DNA of 64,000 nt from Bacteroidales bacterium (GTDB taxonomy: Bacteria > Bacteroidota > Bacteroidia > Bacteroidales > UBA932): contig JAQXOE010000021.1 of NCBI GenBank assembly GCA_029098505.1, positions 1-64,000 on the forward strand, written 5' to 3'. Numbering within the stretch: the first letter of the stretch is position 1; each line of letters starts with the position of its first letter. The notes under the pieces were generated by a model. That model was not told the origin of the DNA, ran no database searches, and worked only from the letters and a program-made list of their open reading frames with translations. Shown here piece after piece: positions 1 through 7,369 of this stretch. A program made the translations under genes and the position numbers.

Positions 1-98
1 ATCTTCGCAATATGGCGGTATGATAACCCTTCGTTGTAGTGCATGTCAACGGCCTTCTGATAATAGTTGTCTCTTAGTGACGTTTGATAGATAAACAT
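1..98 (-). CDS. Transposase N-terminus (partial, runs off edge)
   Basis: Reading leftwards from the ATG at 96-98 gives an open frame of 32 complete codons to the window edge, beginning MFIYQTSLRDNYYQKAVDMH and continuing with NEGLSYRHIAK. The pattern of an amphipathic helix followed by GLSYRHIAK is typical of the helix-turn-helix that starts IS3-like OrfA and related transposases, which bind the element's ends. The IS family cannot be assigned from so few residues. The position, immediately beside a gene cut off in mid-domain, supports a transposase more than an ordinary regulator. Confidence 0.55.
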   Translation of the reverse strand, partial: MFIYQTSLRDNYYQKAVDMHYNEGLSYRHIAK

Positions 99-121
99 AG
101 TAACTCGTGTTTAACGAGTCA
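1..121 (-). mobile_element. Left-edge insertion sequence, partial
   Basis: An element runs off the window's left edge and ends next to the truncated nicotinamidase-like gene. A short imperfect palindrome at 103-119 (ACTCGT, five-base loop, ACGAGT) lies at the junction and may be part of the element's terminal repeat or a protective hairpin. The nicotinamidase frame stops at 119-121, right at this boundary. The exact end and any target-site duplication cannot be fixed because the other end is outside the window. Confidence 0.6.
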
Positions 122-496
122 ACTTTTTTCAGGGAAAGACACCTGCTCTCCTCTTGCCAATATGGCCGCGAAGCAGTCCGGCAGTCCTGCACCCTGGGTG
201 TAGGCTACGCAATGGCTTGGCCAGATGCCACCCAGATCCTTGAAGGAGCAGTGGTCGCCAGGATGCCAGTCAAGGGTGAAAACCACTGCGTCATATTCCG
301 GAGCGATAGCGGCAATTTTTTCAGGAAGTGCCTCGCTTCCAGATACATACAAAGAACCGGCAGGGTCAAAGAAGTCCCTTTGAACGTCGACAACGACGAG
401 AAGTCTATTGATTTCCATTTCTTTAGTTGAAGTCTTGCAGGATGCGCAGGTCAATGCCGCTGCCATCACCACTAAATATTTAAGCAACTTTTTCAT
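119..496 (-). pseudogene. Nicotinamidase/isochorismatase-like lipoprotein, 3' truncated
   Basis: The 125-residue product starts at the ATG at 494-496, chosen because it begins a lipoprotein-type signal (MKKLLKYL, hydrophobic run, then ASC at about residue 20). The mature part opens with LLVVVDVQRDFF, which carries the catalytic Asp of the isochorismatase fold, and continues with DWHPGDHCSF and WPSHCV, the metal-binding and substrate segment of nicotinamidases, which convert nicotinamide to nicotinate for NAD salvage. PncA-like proteins normally have 180-210 residues; here the frame ends soon after, so the second half with the catalytic Cys is missing. The cut coincides with the insertion sequence at the window edge. 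A lipoprotein signal is unusual for this family. The product is probably not functional. Confidence 0.75.
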
Positions 497-591
497 TGCA
501 GTGGTAAAACTACCAATTGCCTTCAGCATTTGCAAATATCTGTGCAATTATCTTATCTTCGTGCTGCTATAGTGCAAAATTTTTCAGGACA

Positions 592-1659
592 ATGAAAGTA
601 AGGAGTATCATTGCAGCCTTTGATTCCTTCAAGGGCTGCATCACAGCTGAACAGGCTTGCAGGGCCGCTGCCGAGGGTATTCACGATGCCCTTCCGTCTG
701 CTAAGACGGTGCAATTGCCATTGAGCGACGGTGGCGAGGGTCTGGTCTCCTGCATCAAGCGTTTCCTGCCTATGAAGGATATTGCCCTGAAGGTGCACGG
801 ACCGTTGATGGAGTGGGTGGATTGCTCTTATGCTCTTTCGATGGACGGGAGGACAGCCTATATGGAGATGGCTGCCGCGAGCGGATTGCCACTGGTCCCT
901 GAGGATAGGCGAAATCCTTTGCTTACAACCACTTACGGGGTTGGAGAGATGATAGCTGATGCGATAGGCAGAGGCTGCGAGCGTATTGTGATGGGGCTTG
1001 GAGGCAGTGCTACCTGTGATGCTGGCGAGGGAATGCTGAAGGCCTTGCGGGACTTGGATTGCCGCACGGAGCTCTGCTCTTTCCTTGTGGCTTGCGATGT
1101 GAACAATCCGCTTTACGGTGAGAATGGCGCGGCTTATGTTTTCGGCCCGCAGAAGGGTGCAAGTCCGGAGCAATTGCCGTTTCTCGATAGGCGATTGAGG
1201 GATTTTGCGGCAATGACAGAGGGGGAAGGCATTGCCTCAAAAGAACTTGCCCATCATCCAGGGGCCGGCGCTGCAGGTGGTTTGGGCTATGCTTTTCTGG
1301 CCTATCTCGATGCTGAATTGCGGCCGGGCATAGACATTCTGCTGGACATTGCGGATTTCGATGGTTTGCTGCGGGATGCGGACCTGGTCATCACGGGAGA
1401 GGGAAAGTCGGATGCACAGACCCTGATGGGAAAGCTGCCTTTCGGAGTGCAGCAGCGGTGCAGAAGGGCAGGAGTGCCTGTCTGGCTTCTTTCCGGGGCA
1501 ATTGACGATGCTGCGCAGGAACTCCAGCGCCATTTTTCATTGGTGCGCAGTATCAATGAAAACGACCCACGGCCCCTGCCAGAGCTGCTCCAACCTGAAA
1601 GGGCAATGGAGAACCTGAAAAGGACCGTGTCGAATTGTCTTAATGAATATTCCTGGTAA
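592..1659 (+). CDS. Glycerate kinase (GlxK/GarK family)
   Basis: This 355-residue protein matches the type I glycerate kinase family (PF02595), which phosphorylates glycerate with ATP to feed lower glycolysis. Visible marks are the N-terminal AAFDSFKGCITAEQA, the glycine-rich GLGGSATCDAGEGM near residue 145, GAGAAGGLGYAF near residue 230 and ITGEGKSDAQTLMGK near residue 270. The ATG at 592 is preferred to the upstream in-frame codon at 517 because the family begins at about MKVRSIIAAFDSFKG and the upstream stretch resembles no domain. It is divergent from the broken nicotinamidase and convergent with the protease that follows, with only 11 bases between the stops. Whether the product is 2- or 3-phosphoglycerate cannot be read from the sequence. 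Confidence 0.9.
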   Translation: MKVRSIIAAFDSFKGCITAEQACRAAAEGIHDALPSAKTVQLPLSDGGEGLVSCIKRFLPMKDIALKVHGPLMEWVDCSYALSMDGRTAYMEMAAASGLPLVPEDRRNPLLTTTYGVGEMIADAIGRGCERIVMGLGGSATCDAGEGMLKALRDLDCRTELCSFLVACDVNNPLYGENGAAYVFGPQKGASPEQLPFLDRRLRDFAAMTEGEGIASKELAHHPGAGAAGGLGYAFLAYLDAELRPGIDILLDIADFDGLLRDADLVITGEGKSDAQTLMGKLPFGVQQRCRRAGVPVWLLSGAIDDAAQELQRHFSLVRSINENDPRPLPELLQPERAMENLKRTVSNCLNEYSW

Positions 1660-1670
1660 TCAGGGGGTTA

Positions 1671-2873
1671 TCAGAGACCGAGCTTAGCCTTGAGAGCAGC
1701 CGGAAGGGCGTCCTTGTGTACCATATAGTAGATGGTTTTCGCACGGACATAGCTCTCTGACATATTGAGATAGCCGCCGAATACATTGCGGTCGGTACCC
1801 CAGGAGTTCTTGGTCTTATAGTACTTGGTTCCGTTCTGGTCTTTCACGATGCCGGTGATGTGCATCAGATGGTCGTCGGTGGTTACGAAACTCTCGTAGT
1901 CTGACTGGCGAATCTCCTGAGTGACATTGATTTCAGGATATGGTTTGTCGAACTGGTAAACAGCCTCCATACGCTGGGCCTGGCTCAGACCTTCGAAGCG
2001 TGCCCTATCAGTAGTTGAATAGTCCTCAAGTACAGCTACCTCAGGATTGATGGCTACACCGTTAGCGTGTGAGAAGCCCTTTTCGCTGACATCTCCGTCC
2101 CAAGCCACGGTGTAGCCGTGCTCAAGGGCATAGTCCATAGCCTCCATAAGCTCGTCGAGAGGGACATTGTACTGCTGAGCGTGTTCCCAGTTGTCCGTAA
2201 CCTCAATTATCATAGGCTCATAGAAAGGCTTGTGGGAGAAGCTGGTCAGTTCTACATAATCATCCATATTCAGGCCGAGGCTTTCTGCGAATGACTGTGG
2301 AGTGTACTCCTTCCCCTTGTAGTTGAAGCTCTGTGGTACTTCTCCGAGGTAGATGTCAAGTATAGAATTAGCTATTTTGTAATACTCCGGGCTGCGTTTC
2401 TTCAAATTTACGGAAGCATTGGCCACTGCAGCAATGTACTGTGCCATTTCGCTGTGGTTGTGGTTCAGGGAAGCATAGTTGATTCCGTGATACACCTCCT
2501 CAGGAACGATGCCGGCAGTCTTGAAAGCGTTCATCCAGGTGTGCGAAAGGCTGCCCTGGCCGACATTGCCCTTTCCGCGACGGAGGAAATTGTCATCCAT
2601 CTGGTTCAGATATTTCTGGCGGACGATGAACATTTCCGAAAGATCGTATTCGCCCTTGCCCATTCTGAGAAGCTCGGATTCCATAAAAGAAGTCGTGGCA
2701 AAACACCAGCAGGTACCGGTAGAAGCCTGATTCTTTACTGAGGTGACAGGGAGTGAGACTACTTCTGTGAACCTGTAGCCTTCCTTCTCAGGTTCGGCTT
2801 TTCTTCTCTGAGCATTGCTTGTCAGGGTTATGGTACAGAGAACTGCACTCAAAATTGCTATTTGTTTCTTCAT
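1671..2873 (-). CDS. Secreted C1B cysteine peptidase (bleomycin hydrolase/aminopeptidase C type)
   Basis: A 400-residue papain-fold peptidase. The start at 2871-2873 gives a signal peptide (MKKQIAILSAVLCTITLTSN, cut near AQ). The active-site Cys lies in STGTCWCFATTSF near residue 50, the catalytic His in HLMHITGIV and the Asn in KNSWGT near residue 355, in the order expected for peptidase family C1B. The C-terminus AALKAKLGL resembles the self-processing tail of bleomycin hydrolases. The signal peptide implies action in the periplasm or outside, unlike cytoplasmic PepC, and this secreted form is common in Bacteroidales. It stands alone, with a TACATTTG -7-like box on its strand at 2892-2899. 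Confidence 0.88.
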   Translation of the reverse strand: MKKQIAILSAVLCTITLTSNAQRRKAEPEKEGYRFTEVVSLPVTSVKNQASTGTCWCFATTSFMESELLRMGKGEYDLSEMFIVRQKYLNQMDDNFLRRGKGNVGQGSLSHTWMNAFKTAGIVPEEVYHGINYASLNHNHSEMAQYIAAVANASVNLKKRSPEYYKIANSILDIYLGEVPQSFNYKGKEYTPQSFAESLGLNMDDYVELTSFSHKPFYEPMIIEVTDNWEHAQQYNVPLDELMEAMDYALEHGYTVAWDGDVSEKGFSHANGVAINPEVAVLEDYSTTDRARFEGLSQAQRMEAVYQFDKPYPEINVTQEIRQSDYESFVTTDDHLMHITGIVKDQNGTKYYKTKNSWGTDRNVFGGYLNMSESYVRAKTIYYMVHKDALPAALKAKLGL

Positions 2874-2927
2874 ACTATTATAGGGTTTGTACAAATGTAG
2901 AAAAACTGCTGTCAAAAAACTAAAAAT

Positions 2928-2961
2928 TTTGATTTGTTTTTTCTGATTTTTTCTAATTTTG
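2928..2961 (+). promoter_or_regulatory. Bacteroidota-type promoter for the pyrG leader/ncRNA
   Basis: The box TAATTTTG at 2954-2961 fits the Bacteroidota -7 consensus TAnnTTTG. Two candidate -33 boxes TTTG lie upstream at 2928-2931 (22-base spacer) and 2933-2936 (17-base spacer). Transcription would start near 2968, about 320 bases before the pyrG start codon. Confidence 0.6.
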
Positions 2962-2967
2962 CAGAGT

Positions 2968-3132
2968 TAGTTTGAGTGGTATGATAAGGACACGTATAGC
3001 ATTTGATTTTGATTATCTGCGTACCGTCACCGGTGCTCCTCAGAGTGTCGTCGCTATTCGTCCCCAAAGATTCATCCCTCCGTTTAAGACTTTTCAAGGC
3101 AGCAGACCCTTTATCGGTTGGCTGCCTTTTTT
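2968..3132 (+). ncRNA. Short terminated transcript: leader or small RNA upstream of pyrG
   Basis: A promoter-like pair (TAATTTTG at 2954-2961) and a strong intrinsic terminator (3096-3132) define a transcript of about 165 bases. It holds an ATG at 2981 opening a frame that runs through the terminator to 3172. The frame starts MIRTRIAFDFDYL and is rich in Phe, so it could be a leader peptide whose translation decides termination before the pyrG operon; it could equally be chance. I do not recognise a known riboswitch, 6S RNA, SRP RNA or T-box in it. Confidence 0.4.
3096..3132 (+). terminator. Intrinsic terminator 160 bases upstream of pyrG
   Basis: GGCAGC at 3098-3103 pairs with GCTGCC at 3121-3126. 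After one unpaired base on each side, GACC pairs with GGTT inside, leaving a loop CTTTATC, and six T residues follow at 3127-3132. Its place between a promoter and the nucleotide operon suggests either the end of a small RNA or an attenuator. Confidence 0.8.
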
Positions 3133-3291
3133 AGTATCCGTCGTTTTCGGAGATCCTCTGAGACAAAGTTGAACAGCCGGGAGCGAAGGCTAATGCCCTC
3201 CTGTGCGATTAGAGCAGTCCTATGCCCTGGCACGGTCTGCCCAAGACTTGTGTGTATTTATATAAAACTTTGATTAACAATTAGATACAAA

Positions 3292-4899
3292 ATGGAAACC
3301 AAATATGTTTTCGTGACGGGAGGTGTGGCCTCCTCATTGGGAAAAGGCATAATTGCAGCGTCTCTTGCCAAACTCCTTCAAGCCAGGGGATTCAGGGTGA
3401 CTATCCAGAAGTTCGACCCGTATATTAACATTGACCCGGGTACTCTCAATCCTTACGAGCACGGTGAGTGCTACGTGACTGAGGATGGAGCTGAGACCGA
3501 TCTTGATCTTGGCCATTACGAGCGCTTTCTGGGCATCCATACCTCGAAGGCGAACAATGTGACTACAGGAAAAATCTATAACACTGTGATTACCAAGGAG
3601 AGGGAAGGAGCATACCTTGGCAGGACAGTGCAGATTGTCCCTCATATCACAGATGAAATCAAGCGCAGAATGCTTCTCCTTGGCCAAACCGGTGAATACG
3701 ACATAGTCATTACCGAGGTGGGCGGAACTGTAGGAGATATGGAGTCGCAGCCCTTCGTTGAGTCCATACGCCAGCTCCAATGGGAGCTTCCTGAAGACAG
3801 CATATGCACCATACATCTTACTCTGGTGCCTTATCTTGCTGCTGCCGGAGAACTCAAGACCAAGCCTACCCAGCACTCAGTCCAGATGCTCCAGCAGTCC
3901 GGTGTTCATCCCGACATCATAGTTTGCCGCAGCGAGAAGGAGTTGAATGCGGACCTGAGAATGAAGATGGCCCGTTTCTGCAATGTCAAGGCAGGCAATG
4001 TCATAGAAAGCATTGATGCGAAATCCATTTACCAGGTTCCTTTAAATATGAAGGAAGAGGGCCTGGACAAGAAGGTACTCAGCAGCCTCGGCATCAACTG
4101 GTCCCCTGAACCTGACCTTTCTGCCCTGAAGGCTTTCCTAGACAGGCTTTCGCATCCTGAAACCAGCATTGACATAGCTCTCGTAGGCAAGTATGTGGAG
4201 CTTCAGGATGCATACAAGTCCATTCTGGAGTCCTTCGTGCACGCCGGGGCCGCGAATAAGTGCAAGGTCAATGTCCACTACATCCACAGCGAGCATCTGG
4301 ATGCCGCTAATGTCGAGGAAAAGCTTGGAAAAATGAGAGGAATACTCGTTGCTCCGGGCTTCGGAGAAAGAGGCCTTGAGGGTAAGGTGGAGGCAATCAA
4401 ATATGCCCGCACTCACGCTGTGCCTTTCTTCGGCATCTGCCTCGGAATGCAGATGGCAGTTGTGGAGTTTGCCCGCAATGTCCTGAACCTCAAGGGTGCA
4501 GCCAGCACTGAGGTTAATCCTGACACTCCATATCCGGTTATCTCTATGATGGAGGATCAGAAGAAGACCACACTAAAGGGCGGTACAATGCGCTTGGGAG
4601 CCTACGATTGCAAGCTTGAAGAGGGCAGTTTGGCATACAGGATTTACGACAAGGAGACCATCAGGGAGAGACATCGTCATAGATATGAGTTTAACGAGGA
4701 GTATTTGTCGAAGATGGAGGCTGCTGGTCTGAAGGCGAGCGGACGCAATCCTCAGACCGGTCTGGTCGAGGTAATCGAGCTTCCCGAGCATCCTTTCTTC
4801 ATTGCTACACAGTTCCATCCTGAATACAAGAGTACTCCGGAGTCTCCGGCACCTCTTTTCGTTTCATTCGTAGAAGCAGCGTTGAAATGTCAGAAATAA
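3292..4899 (+). CDS. pyrG: CTP synthase
   Basis: A 535-residue CTP synthase, which aminates UTP to CTP with ATP and glutamine in the cytoplasm. The synthetase domain begins TGGVASSLGKGIIAASLAKL, its P-loop, and includes ITEVGGTVGDMES near residue 145. The class I glutaminase domain has APGFGERG near residue 355, the nucleophile Cys383 in FFGICLGMQ and the His/Glu pair in QFHPEY. Length and order are complete. It is first in a tight run with purF, carA and carB and overlaps purF by 13 bases. A promoter and terminator upstream suggest leader control, perhaps by nucleotide level, but the mechanism is not shown. Confidence 0.97.
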   Translation: METKYVFVTGGVASSLGKGIIAASLAKLLQARGFRVTIQKFDPYINIDPGTLNPYEHGECYVTEDGAETDLDLGHYERFLGIHTSKANNVTTGKIYNTVITKEREGAYLGRTVQIVPHITDEIKRRMLLLGQTGEYDIVITEVGGTVGDMESQPFVESIRQLQWELPEDSICTIHLTLVPYLAAAGELKTKPTQHSVQMLQQSGVHPDIIVCRSEKELNADLRMKMARFCNVKAGNVIESIDAKSIYQVPLNMKEEGLDKKVLSSLGINWSPEPDLSALKAFLDRLSHPETSIDIALVGKYVELQDAYKSILESFVHAGAANKCKVNVHYIHSEHLDAANVEEKLGKMRGILVAPGFGERGLEGKVEAIKYARTHAVPFFGICLGMQMAVVEFARNVLNLKGAASTEVNPDTPYPVISMMEDQKKTTLKGGTMRLGAYDCKLEEGSLAYRIYDKETIRERHRHRYEFNEEYLSKMEAAGLKASGRNPQTGLVEVIELPEHPFFIATQFHPEYKSTPESPAPLFVSFVEAALKCQK

Positions 4900-6293
4900 T
4901 TGAAACAAGAGAGCGTGGACTCCACGAAGAGTGCGGAGTATTCGGAGTTTACGGTGTTCCGAATGCATCTTCATTTATATATTACGGCCTGCATAGTCTC
5001 CAGCACCGTGGCCAGGAGGGCTGCGGAATGGTCACTGTCGATGAAGAGCAGAAGTTTCATAGCCATCGCGGTCAGGGCCTCGTCTCGGAAGTCTTCAACC
5101 AAGCTGTTCTCGACATTATTCCGGGCAATATGGGAATAGGCCATGTGCGCTATTCGACCTACGGTGGCGGCGGTATCGAGAACGTCCAGCCGTTCTATTT
5201 CCATCATAAGAACGGCGACTTCGCCCTGGCTCACAATGGCAATATTGTCAATGCCGCGGAACTGTCGTCAGAGCTTGAGGACAAGGGCTATCTGTTCAGG
5301 ACCACTTCGGATTCCGAGATTCTTGCCCATCTGATCAGAAAGCCGAAGAACGGGCAGCGCATCACGAGCATTATCAGTGCCTTGAACAAGCTGGAAGGTG
5401 CATTCTCATTCCTGATAATGACCAAAAACCGCATCTATGCCTGTAGGGACAAATACGGCCTCAGACCATTGTCCATCGCCACTCTTGCCGGCGGATATGT
5501 CGTCAGCAGCGAGACCTGCGCCTTCGATATCATTGGCGCGAAATATCTTCGAGACATCGAACCGGGAGAGATAGTCTGCATAGACAGGCACGGATTGCGC
5601 AGCAATTTCTATTGCTCCGACACCAGCTCGAAGATGTGCGCAATGGAGTTTATCTATTTCGCACGTCCCGATTCGAAAATTTGCGGGCGTAATGTGCACT
5701 CCTATCGAAAGGAGTCAGGCCGTCTCCTCTACCATCAGTCCCCGTGCAAGGCAGATATCGTCGTCGGAGTGCCTGATTCGAGCTTGAGCGCGGCAATGGG
5801 ATTCAGCGAGGCCAGCGGGATTCCACTTGAGACCGGTTTGGTCAAGAGCCGTTATATTGGTCGAACCTTTATCCAACCTGTGCAGGCCCTGCGTGAAATG
5901 GGTGTGAAGATGAAATTGTCCGCGATACGAGAAGTTGTTGAGGATAAGAGCATTGTGCTGATTGACGACTCTATTGTCAGAGGTACTACTTCCCGCAGGA
6001 TTGTGAAACTGCTCAGGGATGCCGGAGCCCGCGAGGTGCACGTGAGGATTGCCAGTCCTCCACTTATCAGTCCTTGCTTCTATGGCGTCGACATTTCTGA
6101 TTACGACCAGTTGATCAGCGCCAATATGGGTGTGCAGGAGGTTTGCGAGGCGATAGGAGCAGATTCGCTGGTCTTCCTCAACGAAGAAAACACACTGAAG
6201 GCAGCAAAAGGCATCGCTGACCTCTGTATGGCTTGTTTCACAGGCGATTATCCTACAGCAACATTCGGACACTTAGTAAAAAAGAACAAATGA
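4887..6293 (+). CDS. purF: Amidophosphoribosyltransferase
   Basis: A 468-residue PurF, which transfers the amide nitrogen of glutamine to PRPP in the first step of purine synthesis. The N-terminus MSEIIETRERGLHEE is followed by CGVFG, so Cys16 is probably exposed by propeptide removal as the Ntn-type nucleophile. The glutaminase segment has LQHRGQEGCGM, and the phosphoribosyltransferase loop is VLIDDSIVRGTTSRR near residue 355. Cysteines in ISPCFYG and CMACFTG fit the Bacillus-type, iron-sulfur-containing subfamily. The start lies inside the end of pyrG and the stop overlaps carA as ATGA, so translation is probably coupled. Confidence 0.96.
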   Translation: MSEIIETRERGLHEECGVFGVYGVPNASSFIYYGLHSLQHRGQEGCGMVTVDEEQKFHSHRGQGLVSEVFNQAVLDIIPGNMGIGHVRYSTYGGGGIENVQPFYFHHKNGDFALAHNGNIVNAAELSSELEDKGYLFRTTSDSEILAHLIRKPKNGQRITSIISALNKLEGAFSFLIMTKNRIYACRDKYGLRPLSIATLAGGYVVSSETCAFDIIGAKYLRDIEPGEIVCIDRHGLRSNFYCSDTSSKMCAMEFIYFARPDSKICGRNVHSYRKESGRLLYHQSPCKADIVVGVPDSSLSAAMGFSEASGIPLETGLVKSRYIGRTFIQPVQALREMGVKMKLSAIREVVEDKSIVLIDDSIVRGTTSRRIVKLLRDAGAREVHVRIASPPLISPCFYGVDISDYDQLISANMGVQEVCEAIGADSLVFLNEENTLKAAKGIADLCMACFTGDYPTATFGHLVKKNK

Positions 6294-7369
6294 ACAGAGA
6301 GAGAAAAAGAGCTGTCTTGAGATTGGAAGGCGGCGCGGAATTCAAGGGCTGGATGCTCGGCTATGACGGACCTTGCGACGGTGAGGCTGTATTCTCCACG
6401 GCAATGGTCGGTTATCCCGAAAGCCTTACCGACCCCTCATACAGCGGTCAGATACTTTGCGTATCTTACCCTATAGTAGGCAATTACGGTGTGCCGGAGG
6501 AGGGAGTGGACGAGTACGGCATCTCGAAGAATTTCGAGTCGGATAGAATCTGGGCCAGAGGACTGGTCATCAGCGAATACAGTTTTGACTACAGCCATTG
6601 GAATGCAGTAAAAAGTCTCGACCAGTGGTTACGTGAACAGCGGGTACCTGCAATCTATGGTGTTGATACAAGGGCTCTTACACAGGAGTTGAGACAGAAT
6701 GGCTCGCAGTTGGCGATGATAGTGCCAGAGGGTGTTGAGAAATCATTTCCTGTGCCTGATCCGAATAAGGAAAACCAGATCGCGATAGTCAGCTGCAAGG
6801 AAGTGATTCATTATGGCCACGGAGAAAAGAAGGTCGTGCTGGTGGATTGTGGTGTGAAACACAATATCCTGCGCTGTTTCGTGGACCGAGGAGTAGAATT
6901 GATTCGAGTTCCTTGGGACTACGATTTCAACACTCTTGAGTGGGACGGACTTTTCATTTCCAACGGTCCGGGCAATCCGCAGTACTGCGATGTCACCGTC
7001 CGCCACCTCCAGGAGGCGATGAAGGGCAATAAGCCCATTTTCGGCATTTGTATGGGCAATCAACTTCTTGCGCGCGCAGCCGGAGCCAGCACCTTCAAGC
7101 TAAAGTACGGACATCGTTCGCACAACCAGCCTGCAAGAATAGTGGGGAGCAATGTCTGTGTGATAACCTCACAGAATCACGGTTTTGCAGTTGATCCTCT
7201 CGGGCTCGGCCCGGATTGGGAAGAATGGTTCGTCAATATGAATGACGGCACCAACGAAGGCATACGTCATAAAAGCAAGCCTTTCTGCTCGGTACAATTC
7301 CACCCGGAGGCTTCCAGCGGTCCTACCGACACTCAATTTTTGTTTGACGAATTCATCTCGAAATTATGA
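6290..7369 (+). CDS. carA: Carbamoyl-phosphate synthase small subunit
   Basis: A 359-residue glutaminase subunit that hands ammonia to CarB for carbamoyl phosphate, the precursor of pyrimidines and arginine. The N-terminal CarA domain has YPESLTDPSYSGQ and YGVDTRALTQELR. The class I amidotransferase domain has ISNGPGNP, the nucleophile Cys in FGICMGNQL and CSVQFHPEAS near the end. The ATG at 6290 overlaps the purF stop (ATGA) and matches the family's N-terminus, so the longer upstream reading was discarded. Its stop overlaps carB in the same way. Confidence 0.96.
   Translation: MNRERKRAVLRLEGGAEFKGWMLGYDGPCDGEAVFSTAMVGYPESLTDPSYSGQILCVSYPIVGNYGVPEEGVDEYGISKNFESDRIWARGLVISEYSFDYSHWNAVKSLDQWLREQRVPAIYGVDTRALTQELRQNGSQLAMIVPEGVEKSFPVPDPNKENQIAIVSCKEVIHYGHGEKKVVLVDCGVKHNILRCFVDRGVELIRVPWDYDFNTLEWDGLFISNGPGNPQYCDVTVRHLQEAMKGNKPIFGICMGNQLLARAAGASTFKLKYGHRSHNQPARIVGSNVCVITSQNHGFAVDPLGLGPDWEEWFVNMNDGTNEGIRHKSKPFCSVQFHPEASSGPTDTQFLFDEFISKL

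Noticed and set aside
2912..3097. 61-codon minus-strand frame in the pyrG leader
   Set aside because: Basic, low-complexity translation without a start context or homology; the promoter and terminator signals run in the other direction.
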